DNA from: Scytalidium lignicola
Taxonomy: Eukaryota; Ascomycota; Leotiomycetes
Assembly: GCA_002812745.2 (NCBI GenBank)
Contig: NCSJ02000044.1
Location: 62,001 to 126,000 of the forward strand
Length of the DNA stretch: 64,000 nt
Reading direction: 5' to 3'
Each line of letters begins with the position of its first letter. Position 1 is the stretch's first letter. The notes beneath the pieces are model-generated. The model saw only the letters and a program-made list of their open reading frames with translations. It did no database searches and was not told the origin of the DNA. Positions 11,765 to 23,287 of the stretch are shown in pieces. The position numbers and the translations under genes were made by a program.

Positions 11765-13778
11765 ATTAATAGTTTTGTAGACTAGGTGTCCTCTTATTAT
11801 CACGAGACCAAGGCGCCGAGTTTTACTCACGCAGAAATTGATATCTGAAGAGATGATACGAGGTCCTAGTTGGCAGAGAAGGTTGACATGAAGTATTAAA
11901 CAGGGTTTTACAACATATATCTTTGCAAGAATTGATAGTTATTGTATTATCTCAGGAAAATGTTAGGCCAAGGCGTAATACTTTAAACGCTTGTTCGATT
12001 TTTACAAGTATTGTCAAGATCTAACGAGTATAATAAAAGAACATTAGTTAAATTAAATACAGTTAGCTNAAAAAAAAATAAAAAATAAAAAATGGAAGGT
12101 GAAAATCATATGATGAGTTCAAGATGCTCAAGAGGTTGTTTAAAGTGCTCCGGGTGATGCTCGGGGTTGTTCAGGTAAGCTGGCTGAACCGAGGGTGGTT
12201 AGCGCTTAAGCAAAAGCAACAAGCTTACTAACTAAACACGATCATAAAAGAGAAGGAATTGCTAGGTAATACCCCATCACTTTATAATAATTTTTTCTCA
12301 TGCTAATTCGGTTTTAATTCCCAGAGGCGATCTTTAATCTGAGCCGAGGGTAAGCAAAACCTGAGTAGAGCCTGAGCAGAGCCTAAACCAGGCTCGTTAT
12401 TGTCACTTACGGTAATATAAAATGAAGAATGAAACGGTAACTAACATGAACGTGGCCTTTTATTGTTTATTTGAGCTTATTTTTTAAAAGATGAAAGTTC
12501 TTTGTGCCACCCCGATTACCCACCGAAAAAAAAAGAAATCCCAGCAACCATGTACAGTTTCTATAAACATAATCTTTTACAGAGTCTAAAAATCATCACT
12601 AGCGGTAGTTGGATGATCAAATCTATCATTTAGTATTAATTTGGGCATGATCTTAGTATTATCTATGTGAAATAAAACTTCGTTTACAAACACCTTGTCG
12701 CTAGCCACCAGTAAGGGACGAATCACCAAGTTAAAATACTCCAATGCGAGGTGTTGTTGAGAAATTCTGTTCAAATTGTTATATTGCTATTTGACTGTAT
12801 TGAGCTATGGACCAGATTGGACTATGAGTCGGAACAATTATAATAATAGAATATTTATTAACTTTGCAAAAGAGGAATTTATTAGATAGAAAAAAACATC
12901 TTATAAATGAAACTACGAGAATTGAATTTAAATTGCGTGAAAGTGTGTAGATTAACATAAGCTTTGGCTAAGAAATCAGGAGGATGTTAGTAGAATTTGC
13001 GAATGTGCAATACTTAAAAGAGTGTTTAGAGACCTTAAAACAAAACGTATTAACCGCAGAAGATTGCGCAATTCTTAGTGCGATATTTTCTTGCAGGTTA
13101 AGAACAAAAGTCCTGTTGGGGTTCACCATTGGTCGGATAATTTAATTATGACATATGAAAAAATTGTTGATATTTAAGTTATGCTATGAGATAAATTACA
13201 CGTTTGTGTTAGGTGGATGATGATTGATTGATTAATTGATTTAGTCATAAGATACTGAGTTGCTATTAGGCAGCTATAAAACTAATACTAAAGCAGATCC
13301 ATTATTTCTCAGGCATGCTATACCCTATACATTTACTGTTTACGCTAACAATGCTAGCTAACAAAAGAAAAGTCTAAGTTTATATAATAGTTAAAATATA
13401 TGTTTATAAAGTATTTCTATAATAAATCAAAAAGTTTTAATCAAAAAGTTTCCTTTAATTATACAATTTCTTTGCATATGTGATCTTAGTTTAAAGCTGT
13501 TTAAGAGCTTTAACTTTTANTTAAGGTTTATAACTTTAATTAACGTTTTTACACTATAAATCGTTTATTATATTATACTAAAAAGATATTAATATATTCT
13601 TGTATAATAGTTTCAAGTCTTTTACACTTTTAATTTTACATGTTAAAATTGCTTTAAAAAGCATATATATATTAAGAATCTAGTAATCTGGAATATAATC
13701 ATTAATTCAATTAAAAGTTTCTTTTTATTAAGTATAACTTCTTTAAATATTATACTGATAAAATACTATTTCTATAAG
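11765..13778. other. AT-rich intergenic DNA
   Basis: No gene is recognised. 12100-12400 is a GC-richer patch with repeated CTGAG and CTCGG words, but no frame has domain features. From 13330 the sequence becomes AT-saturated. The right edge carries ATAAG (13774-13778), the target duplication of the copia element that starts at 13779. Confidence 0.5.
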
Positions 13779-13973
13779 TGTCGGTTCACCTGTAGCACGA
13801 AGTACGGTACGCAATTATACGTAATATACTCGTTGTGCTATTCCATGGTTGTTGTACGATTAGGGGGTGGGAGAGCGAAGCTGTAGGAGCTTCGCTCGCT
13901 CCCACTACCTAATCGGGACTAGTTTACAGGGGCACGTGAATATCACGTGTACGTAACCACTATTCTACCAACA
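13779..13973 (-). repeat. 3' LTR of the outer copia element, little mutated
   Basis: 195 bp, TG...CA on the minus strand (starts TGTTGGTAGAATAGTGG, ends GAACCGACA). It is GC-richer than every other copy of this LTR in the window (15858-16035, 23093-23287, 26474-26668, 45786-45979), which differ from it mainly by C-to-T or G-to-A changes. It is the best stand-in for the unmutated LTR. Confidence 0.9.
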
Positions 13974-14029
13974 CTGGAGCTACTCTAAAAATGGCCGTAC
14001 GCTGTAGCTCTTAAAACGCTCAAATCCGT

Positions 14030-14636
14030 AGAGTTTTCCCAATCGCATGCTAGTTGCCTATTTGGGAATAGCTCCGAATCCCTCCTCCGTAGGATCTTCC
14101 GCGTCCACGCTTTACAGGTGTCACTGGTGGTGGAGCGACAGCTATGGTCGACTCGTTGGGCTCCTCTTGGTGCTCTTCAGCGGCTGTAGTTTCCGGCTCT
14201 GGTAGATCGATTCCATCGATTCCTTCCTGGGTGTGAGATATGGTTTTACGACTGTTGACCTGAATAGTGTATTCTTATGCGGTAGCGCTAATACGCACGT
14301 TTCTTCGTCTATGCTTACAAGTTTGTATGGCCTTTCCTAGCTTCCGTTTTGGCCTGTGTTTCCTGCTCTCCATACGAGAATGTCTGAATTCAGTGGTAAG
14401 TCGTGAATAGAACTTACATTAGAGCTGTTACATATGTTGATCACATCTTGTACTTGCCATTTTGCCTTAATTTTGCTGATTTCCTCTATAACTTTCTTAA
14501 TTGCTATAACTCTCTGGTTAATAGTTAAAGCTAGAATGTTAAATTCTAATATACATGAGTAAGTACTATAAACTAGTAGTATAAAGATAAGTCTATTAAG
14601 TTTTACTAAATTGTTAACAGTTTTAAACATTATTTG
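14030..14636 (-). pseudogene. Copia integrase C-terminal end fused to element tail, RT deleted
   Basis: On the minus strand the block DLPLNSDILVWRAGNTGQ followed by the Pro-Tyr-Lys-Leu-Val segment is the C-terminal end of a fungal Ty1/copia integrase domain. After a short Pro/Arg-rich stretch the sequence jumps to the segment that directly precedes the 3' LTR in the inner element (compare 22980-23092). The reverse transcriptase and RNase H therefore do not follow. Upstream of about 14440 the DNA is AT-saturated; downstream it is not. One stop (GGAAGCTAG context) lies within the integrase end. Confidence 0.75.
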
Positions 14637-14857
14637 TAAAGTTATATTTTTGTTAAGATTACAGATTTTAACTATAATTATCTAATAAGTATATTATACA
14701 AGTGTATAATATTACTTAATATAATTAATTAAGTTGTAAGCTTTTATTAAAACTACTTTTAAAGTTGTTCTTATAATTATAGTATTTTACTAGAACTTTT
14801 TNGCTAATAAAATTCTTTTTAACATTAATAATAATTTAATCTAAAAGCTTTAAATAG

Positions 14858-14969
14858 TGTTAGGAACGCTATATATAGTAGAATAGCTATTAGCGAGCGA
14901 CCGCTAATATTGTGCCTTTTTAGCCAGTTTAGCCGAGTAGTAAAGCTATTCAATTACTCGTTCTTAACA
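14858..14969. mobile_element. 112-bp solo LTR or miniature retroelement
   Basis: Starts TGTTAGGAACG and ends CGTTCTTAACA, so the ends are TG...CA with short inverted repeats. It is flanked on both sides by AATAG (14853-14857 and 14970-14974), a 5-bp target duplication of retroelement type. It interrupts mutated copia integrase sequence but is itself GC-richer. The parent family is not in this window and the orientation is unknown. Confidence 0.8.
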
Positions 14970-15857
14970 AATAGATATTAATCTAATAAGTATGTAAAAT
15001 GTTTTAAATGTATTTTACGCTAATATTTTAAAACTATTTACTTACTTAGTAATACATTCTTTTATTAACAATATAAAATACAAGTTTACTATTAATGTAA
15101 AAGATATTAACAATAATAAAGTAATTAAAGTTAACATTATTTTATAAGTTAAATTTAAACCCTTTTAATAATTTTTTATAACATTAACAGTAAGTACAAA
15201 ACTTAATAAGATATTCTAATGTATTTTTATCAATATTATAACTTGTACAGTTTAGTATATGTTATAATCTAATTATTAATAAATAGTTAAAATTTTTGTG
15301 TAAATGTTATAATTTTACATTAATTAAGAAATAAAANGTTTTTTTTNAACAAATCAAAGACAAGAGTTTATAAAAATATGTTTTAAAATAGAAAGTTATA
15401 ATTAAACTATTATATAATTAAAATGCTTTTTTATAAGATAATAAGTAAATTCATAAAGTTGTTAAAATACATGTTTAATTAGTTTATATCTGTTAAGTAT
15501 AATAAGAAAAGTATAATCAATTTAACTATATAAAATTTAATTTGTTTAATTAGTATATTTACTAATATAAAACTTATTAAAGTTGTACTTTTAATTTTAA
15601 ATTATAATATTAAGTGTTATAATTTAATCTATTCGTTATAAAGCTTTAAATTGACTATAACTAGTTGTAAAGTATTTTATAATTTTTATATTGATTAAAA
15701 TTTTATAAAATTGCTTTAAATTATACTTTACTAAGCTTTTTACATTATATACTTCTATTATAATTGTTATAAAGGTTTTTAAATTAAATTCTTAAAAGTA
15801 ATTTTTAGTTGTTAATACTTTAATTATTAATTAGTATAAAAAAGCATTATTAACTAA

Positions 15858-16035
15858 TGTTAGTAGAATAGTGATTATATATATATGATATTTACATGCT
15901 CTTGTAAACTAATCCTGATTAGATAGTAAGAGTAAACGAAACTCTTATAGTTTTACTCTTTTATTTTCTAATCATATAATAACCATAGAATAACATAACG
16001 AGTATATTATACTATATACTACAGGTAAACTAATA
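15858..16035 (+). repeat. 5' LTR of inner copia element
   Basis: Starts TGTTAGTAGAATAGTG. The end has decayed from CA to TA (ctaata at 16030-16035), judged by alignment with the other copies. It is 17 bp shorter than the 3' LTR because of small deletions. Confidence 0.8.
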
Positions 16036-16662
16036 TTAATCAGTTTATATATATAAATTAAGAGATTATTATTTATTAGCAAAATGCTTAACAGTCCCCT
16101 TTTGAAGTTAAATATTAAGAGATTATAATTATTATTTGGCTGAATACCTAGTAATCCCTTTACAAAGTTGAAATCTACTAGTTGAAGGAGGAAACAATCA
16201 TTTAACAATTACAACTTGATTAGTAAAATGTTTAACAGTCCTTTTTTGTAATTGTTATTGTTGAACTTGTTTTTACTAAAAATAACATGTTTGGTTAAAC
16301 ACTTAATAATCTACTTATAAAGTTATGTAATTAGTTAATTGACTAATTCTATTCAAAAAACTACTCTTCTATTTCTTATTTTCATCAATTTCTATTCAAA
16401 AACTATTATTTTCTTTACATCTTTCATTTTAGACTGAAAATAACATATTAAACCACCAAAACCATAATCTTTCATTTTACTTTTACTTTTACTATAGAAT
16501 TACAAGCCTTTACAAGCATATAAGAGAACTTAAGAGCTTATAAAACTATAATAATCAAGAAGACTAAAAAGTCATTATACTCTTAAAAACATCTGTCCAA
16601 GCCTTTAAGACTATAGAGTTTACTACTTATAAGTAAATACTCTTTGTACTCAAGTATAATTA

Positions 16663-17266
16663 GACTGGCTAAACTGTTGCATTGGACCATGGTCCTGTCC
16701 AGACAAGACTGTAAGCTACACAATCTTGTCTGCAAAAATTTAAGCAAGACCATAGCTTACAATCTTGTTTGGACAAGATTATAAGTTATATAATTCAATC
16801 TTAAGGTTTTAAGACTGAACTGTAAAATGGTCCTTACTTTTGTTGTTAGACCAGACTATAATCTTATAGTCTAGTCTTAAAATTTTAATCTTAAATCATA
16901 GACTGTATAGTCTGGACTATAAGATTATAATACTAAACTATAATAGTAATATAACTTAAATTGAAAATAAACTTTACTTGATTAAGGAATATTAATGTTA
17001 AATTGTATAGTTTAGCTAGACCAGACTATAAAGACCAGACTATATAATCTGACATTAATATTCAGTCCTTATATTTGTTGTTAGACTAGACTGTAGTCTT
17101 ATAGTCTGGTCTTAAAATTTTAGCTTCAGATTATAAATTGTACAGTTTAATCTCAAAATTTTGGCTTTAGACTGTAGTCTGTACAGTCTAGACTGTACAG
17201 ACCACAGTCTTAAAACAGTCCCCACAAAACCCACAGTCTAGTCTAGTCTAGACCGATCAACCAGTC
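16663..17266 (+). mobile_element. GACTGGC inverted-repeat element, copy 1
   Basis: 604 bp, ends GACTGGCT and (reverse complement of the right end) GACTGGTTGATC. The flanks caagtataatta (16651-16662) and taagtataatca (17267-17278) match at 10 of 12 positions, both differences C/T. The interior is packed with AGACTATAGTCTGG-like self-complementary words. It has no coding capacity, so it is a non-autonomous DNA element. The superfamily is unknown; a 10-12 bp duplication would fit Mutator-like elements best. Confidence 0.72.
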
Positions 17267-17329
17267 TAAGTATAATCAACTTTGCTTTTTAGTTACTTAA
17301 GTACCTTGTACTAATACTAATAAACAATA

Positions 17330-18920
17330 ACATAAAGCTTAAGAATAACAAGAAATATAGTAAAAACAAGAGAAACAACAGGAATTGTAGTAGAAACCAG
17401 TCTAAAAACTATTGTAATAACAATAGAGAATACTATAAGAATAAATTGGAGGATATTAATCAAGAAGTAAGAATAAGGAATAAAGTTTAACAGTATTATT
17501 ATAAGAGATGTACAAGAATTCCTAACTATTAAAATCTATGAATACTATATCAATAGATAAAGTGATATAAACTTTTAAGATTTATTTTAAAAGGATTTTA
17601 AAGACTTTACAATTGATACTTTCAAGCTTATTCCTTAGAAAGAGGTATAAGAATTATACAATTGCCTTTGTTATAATAGTATATAAATGATATATAACAA
17701 CAAGAACATTATAATTGTTCAAATACTTATAAATGTTATACAAAAAGAGGAATAACATTTATAAAGTAAAGAAGATCTTTAACATACTCTTCTAGACTTT
17801 CAGAAAGGACTTATTACTTTTATGATCATCAAACTTCTTGTAAATACCTTACTTATAAATACTCAAGTCAACTTTAAAGTTCTTAACTTAATATACATTA
17901 ATTAAGAATCAAGTATTTTCTTGACTCTTATAACCTTTTAAAATGACTATCAATAGTTTTACAAGTTGTAATAAGACTACAGCTTTAATTACAAGCTTAG
18001 CTTATTATCATTACCTTTAACTTGACTTGTATACATGAAATAAGTCTTCAATATTGTCAAGATATATACAAAAGATCAAAAGTACAATAAAGTAATTAAT
18101 AACTTTGAATATAAGTTGATAATCTTCAAGAGTTACTGTGAACAAGTAGAATTGTTAAAGGAATTCTATATAAAAGTATTTTTTACTATATTAACAAAGC
18201 TAGCAAAAGGTTATTTTATTGTTAATAACCTTGTTAAATGTACATTTAAAGAAGTATACACTTATGTATACAACTTCTATGAAGGACTTATATATTATCA
18301 TTAAATTTATACTAAATAAGAAAGCATAATGTTAGCCTTGATTACAATTAAAAATCTTAGGAAAGTAATATTTGAGAATGTATAATTACTCATTAATAAG
18401 CTTTAAGAACTTTAATATAACCTTTAACCAGCTTTTAAAATAATTAATATTCTTTATAAGAAGTTGATTACTGCTTGTTAAAGATCTCCAACATATAAAT
18501 ATATTATTTTAAACTTACTAGAAGACTTAAAGTAACTTGTCAACAAACTCTATTCATTTATCATATTGTATAAGAAGGAAAAAGAATAAGAACATAATAG
18601 TAAAACTTACTTTATAGATTATTGTTATTATATTAATTACAGTACAAGTTAACAATTTAATTTACAAGGCTTTAGATGTATTACTCTATACTTCCAAATG
18701 TAAAGAAGATATTTTATATGCAAAAGAGAAGAGTACTAATTATAAAAACATTTACAAGAAGAGTAAGATACAGAGAAAGTGTATTTCAAAGCTAGAAATA
18801 TGGATAAATTTAGCTTTAACGTTTATAATTCTGAACAATGTTTCAACAAATAGTTTAAATAATATATTATCAATTATAAAGGAAGTAACTTCGAAGAAGA
18901 TGAATTAAGTTTTACTTTTA
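17330..18920 (+). pseudogene. Copia gag-like region, stop-ridden
   Basis: This lies between leader and integrase in the inner copia element. Its longest open piece is 62 codons (18116-18304). The order in the element makes a gag polyprotein likely, but no zinc knuckle survives visibly. The same sequence occurs on the minus strand at about 23450-25000 in the outer element, which supports its being element DNA rather than a host gene. Confidence 0.5.
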
Positions 18921-18938
18921 AGACCTTATTTGCTTATA

Positions 18939-19550
18939 GACTAGCTGATCAGTCCAGACCGGACCAGACCGTGGGTTTTGTGGGGACTGTTTCAAGACCG
19001 TGGTCTGTACGGTCTGAAGCCAAAATTTTGAGACCAGACTGTACAGTCTATAGTCTGAAGTTAAAATTTTAAGACCAGACCATGAGACTACAGTCTGGTC
19101 TGACAACAAATGTGAGGACTGAATATTAGTATCAGATTATACAGTCTAGTCTTTATAGTCTGGTCTAGCCAGACTGTATAGTCTGATGTTAATATTCCTT
19201 AATTAGGTAAAGTTTATTTTCAATTTAAGTTATATTACTATTATAGTCTAGTATTACAATCTCATAGTCTAGACTATACAATTTACAGTTTAAAATTAAA
19301 ATTTTAAGACTAGATTATAAGATTACAATTTAGTCTAATAACAAAAGTAAGGATTATTTCACAATTTAGTCTTAAAACCTTAAGACTGAACTATGTAGTT
19401 TATAATCTTGTCCAAACAAGATTATAAGCTATAATCTTGTCCAAACAAGATTATAAGCTATAATCTTGCTTAAATTTTTGCAGACAAGACTATATAACTT
19501 ATAGTCTTATCTGAACAAGACCATAGTCTAATGCAATAGTCTAGCCAATC
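18939..19550 (-). mobile_element. GACTGGC inverted-repeat element, copy 2
   Basis: 612 bp, inverted relative to copy 1. Exact 12-bp direct repeats TATTTGCTTATA lie at 18927-18938 and 19551-19562. The ends are gactagct and (reverse complement) gattggct, which are GACTGGCT after C-to-T/G-to-A change. The left part (18940-19100) keeps many CpG and CpC sites and is the least mutated stretch of the family here. Confidence 0.82.
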
Positions 19551-20329
19551 TATTTGCTTATAATAATGTAAAAACAAACTTTGAGGAACTTGACTAGCCT
19601 AAAATCATATTCTTTATTACAATTACATTCTTTACCTTATATAGAAGTTTCCTAGTAGAATTAATTATACTAATTATTATAAAACTAATTAATAATGCTT
19701 TCTTATACTAACTAATTATTAAGATATTAATGACTAAGAATTACCTTTGAGAATTTAACCTAAAAACCGTTATAATAACTATAATAGAAGTGTATAATGT
19801 AAAAAGTTTAACAAAGTATGATTTAAGACAATTTCATAGAATTTTGATTGATATAAAAGTTACAAAGTACTTTACAGTTGGTTATAGTTAATTTAAAGTT
19901 TTACAGTAAGTAGATTAAATTATAATACTGAATATTATAACTAAAAGTATAGTAACAATATAATTCAAAATCAAAAACACAACTTTAATAAGTTTTATAT
20001 TAATAAATATATTAATTGAGCAAATTGAATTTTATGTAATTAAATTGACTATTTCCTTTTTATTATATTTAATGAATATAAACTAATTGAGTGTATATTT
20101 CAATAACCTTATAAACTTACTTATTACTTTATAAAGAAGTATTCTAATTATACAATGATTTGGCTATAACTTTTTACTTTAAAATATAACTTTATATACT
20201 TTTGTTTTTAATTTACTAAAGGAAAACTTTTACTTCTTAATTAACATAAAATTATAATACTTATACTAACATTTTNAACTATTTATCAATAGTTAAATTA
20301 CAATGTATATTAGACTATGTAAGTTATAA

Positions 20330-21060
20330 TATTAACAAGGACATGTTAAAATACTTTACTAAGTTTTGTGCTTATTGTTAATATTATAAAAAGTTATCAA
20401 GAAGATTTAAATTCAACTTATAAGATAATGTTAACTTCAACTACTTTATTATTGTTAATGTCTTTTACATTGATAATAAATTAGTACTTTATATTGTTAA
20501 CAAAGGAATATACTATTAAGTTAGTAGATAACTTCAAAATATTAATATAAAATACACTTAAGACACTTTACAAGCTTATTGAATTAACATTTACTTAAGA
20601 CTTTTAAACTAGATTATAATTAACACTAGAAAGAACTTTATCAGTAAAGAGTTCTAACAAAGTATTATAACTATAAGAATAACCTTGAAAGCAGTCTTAG
20701 TAAAAGCTTATAACTTAATTAGCTATGTTGAATGATATTATGTACTTGTACAATGTACTTACTAGATAATTGTAGTTGAAATCTGTAATCTTGACAAGGA
20801 TATAACTTTACAAATAATGTTCAAAGCTATTAATAATTCTATAAGACCTGACAGACTTGTCCTTATACTACTAATTTATAATGTTTACTTATATATGTTA
20901 GAACTTGACACTTTAACTTTAATTATTAGTTAAAGAGTTATAATAATCAAGAAGGTTATAAAGGAAATCAGTAAAATCAAGATAAAATAATAAGTATAAG
21001 ATATGATCAATATGTATAATAACCTTGACATAAGTGTTATTCATGACTTATTATTAAATT
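20330..21060 (+). pseudogene. Copia integrase, RIP-degraded
   Basis: Reading through stops, the translation shows FNYFIIVNVFYIDNKLVLYI followed by a VNKGIYY segment, the family pattern around the first integrase Asp in fungal copia elements. The second catalytic block follows near 20600. Most Gln and Trp positions are TAA or TAG. The same region occurs on the minus strand at about 15200-15060. Confidence 0.75.
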
Positions 21061-21399
21061 CAAATGTTCTTGTATAGAAAGTAAGAAATATAAACTAAAA
21101 TGGAAGTTAAGAAAAGTTATATAAACTTGTAAGTATAAATAGAAAAACATGTATATTAGTATTATTATATAAGAATATACTATTTAAGTTAATAGTTGTA
21201 AAATTATATCTTATACTTATAAAAGGAATTGATAGAATTGAGTTGTTAAAATTAGAGTTAGGAATTATAACTACTGAAGAGTATTAAGAGGAGCTTAACA
21301 AGTTAACTATAGTTATTGTTTTACTATTAATGCTACTTGTAAAGTGAAGATGTAGAAGACCTTGTAAATACCTTGAAATTATTACTTTCTTATAAGATA

Positions 21400-22830
21400 A
21401 GAAATTAGAACTCTAATTTATAGTTTTATGTTAAACTGAAATATCAGGATTACTTGAAAAGGGTATTTTCAAAATTGTAAACTTTTAAGATATACTTAAT
21501 GATATACATATATTCAATGTTAAGTTTGTAAACAAAATTAAAAATAAGAAAATTGAAAAAGCTTTTGAAAAGTTATACTTTGTAGTATAAGCTTACAAGG
21601 ACAATGAGAAGAAGCTTATTTTAACTTAATCATTTACTATTTAATATGTTAATTAGTATATTATTCTTTGTATTATTGTTATAGAGTATAAAAACATAAG
21701 CTTGTATTTACAAAACATTTTACAAATGTATATACAGTCTATTACTTTGCTGAATTAGGATTTCTATGTATAATTACCTTTAAAGCTTATAAAGTAACTT
21801 AGTCTTTGTGAAAGCTTGATCTTACAAGTTGTAAAGTTACTTTACAAAGTTCTTAAAGTTAGAAACTACTAGTTCTAGACTTATTATTCTTATTATGTTA
21901 AAGTGCTTATTATGAAATTATCAACATACAACCTTTGTTTATTATATAACACTGAACTTTTTAGTGTTGTAAAGCTTTAAATTAATAATATTTTGTTTGT
22001 TGAAGATATTCAATTTGTTGAACTTAAGTAAGAATAGTTGAAAAAGGTTAATTTTCTAATAAAAGAATGTAAAATGTTAACTACTAACAAGGGAATCAAG
22101 TTCAATGAGGATATTATACAATTAAATGATATTAGAATTTCATTTACTCAAGAGTGTTAATATGTTAATCTACAACTTATAATTAGGAAATCAGTTATTA
22201 TAACAAGTTTACAAAGAATTATATGTTAAAACTTTACTATTAAAGAGTAATATATTATACAATGTACTTAAGGAGTATATATAACTTCAGTTTGCTAACT
22301 GGAAGTGTTATATAATTTATTAGTAATTGCTTAAACTATTAATCTTAGCCAAGAAGACATGAAATCGTTGAATAAACATTTATAATAACAAATCCAGAAT
22401 GTTATTAAAAGAATATAATTTATCACAAGCTTAAAAAGGAAACATTATAATTATTAGTCTTTATGAACACTTTATTCATGAATAATAAAGACTTATTATT
22501 ATAAATTAGTTATATTATAATACTTGTAAACTGGAAAGGAAATATGAATACATTATATTAAATGTTAGTCAAATGCAAGAGGGTTATATATAGTATTTTA
22601 ACCTTAAAACTGTATAGAATAGCTTATGAGTTTGATATAAGAGTTGTAATTAAGTTAATTATTAAAAGAATCTTCAAAATTAACTTCTTATTAGTTATAT
22701 GTACAAATTCAAGGTTATTATATAATTACTTTGTCAAGTTGGGAATCATACAAGAAAAGCAGCTTATGATTGATATAATGTACTTTTGTCAAGTATACAA
22801 ACAATATTAAATTGTTAAAGTACAATGAAT
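21400..22830 (+). pseudogene. Copia reverse transcriptase and RNase H, RIP-degraded
   Basis: Reverse-transcriptase blocks can be read through stops: GLLEKGIFKIVN, the FEKLYFVV-x-AYKDNEK segment, ILQMYIQS and CLLYNTELF. The catalytic Asp pair, expected in an LQTDDTLF-like block, reads as INNILF near 21980-22000, so it is destroyed. RNase H follows, with the open piece 22562-22810 containing ICTNSRLLYNYFVKLG, a decayed TDSKSLYD-type motif. The enzyme cannot be active. Confidence 0.82.
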
Positions 22831-23092
22831 TAAAAGAATTATAAATCCAGTTAATTTCATGACTAAAGGAAAGTTATTTAATACTTTGAAACAGTTGTTA
22901 AATATGAATAAAGTGCAATTGAAAGTAGTAAAATGAGTAGAACATAATAGTATAAGTAGTAGAATAGAGAATCATACAGAGGAGGGATTTGAAGTTATTC
23001 TTAATTAAGCAATTAGTATATAATTAGGAAAACTTTACAGATTTAAGTGTTTTAAGAATTATAATGTACAGCTATTTTTAGAGTAACTCTAG

Positions 23093-23287
23093 TGTTAGTA
23101 GAATAGTAATTATGTACATGTGATATTCATATGCTTTTGTAAACTAGTCTTGATTAGGTAATAAGAGTAAACGAAACTCTTATAGCTTTACTCTTTTACC
23201 CTTTAATTGTATAACAATTATAGAATAGCATAATGAGTATATTATGTATAATTATGTATTGTACTATGTGCTACAAGTGAACTGACA
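23093..23287 (+). repeat. 3' LTR of inner copia element
   Basis: 195 bp, TGTTAGTAGAATAGTAA to AACTGACA. The boundary with the outer element at 23288 is exact: ACTAG follows, matching ACTAA before the 5' LTR. Confidence 0.88.

Larger units (their letters stand above)
15858..23287 (+). mobile_element. Ty1/copia retrotransposon with both LTRs, RIP-degraded
   Basis: 5' LTR 15858-16035 and 3' LTR 23093-23287. The flanks ACTAA and ACTAG (15853-15857 and 23288-23292) fit a 5-bp duplication with one G-to-A change. Inside, in plus order: leader, gag-like sequence (about 17330-18920 and 19563 onwards), integrase (20330-21060), reverse transcriptase (21400-22300), RNase H (22300-22830). Two copies of a GACTGGC inverted-repeat element are inserted at 16663-17266 and 18939-19550. 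Gln positions in all coding parts read TAA or TAG. It lies in opposite orientation inside another member of the same family. Confidence 0.9.

Noticed and set aside
13779..13973. Treating the GC-rich LTR at the left as an independent solo LTR
   Set aside because: ATAAG on its left matches ATAAG to the right of the partner LTR at 26474-26668, and element sequence continues directly from its right edge.
14337..14630. 97-codon frame as a host gene
   Set aside because: Its C-terminal half is the end of a copia integrase and the frame lies wholly inside the element; the N-terminal half is mutated element DNA.
18939..19550. Interpreting the GACTGGC elements as LTRs of one retroelement
   Set aside because: They are inverted relative to copy 1, have inverted not direct ends, and each has its own flanking duplication.
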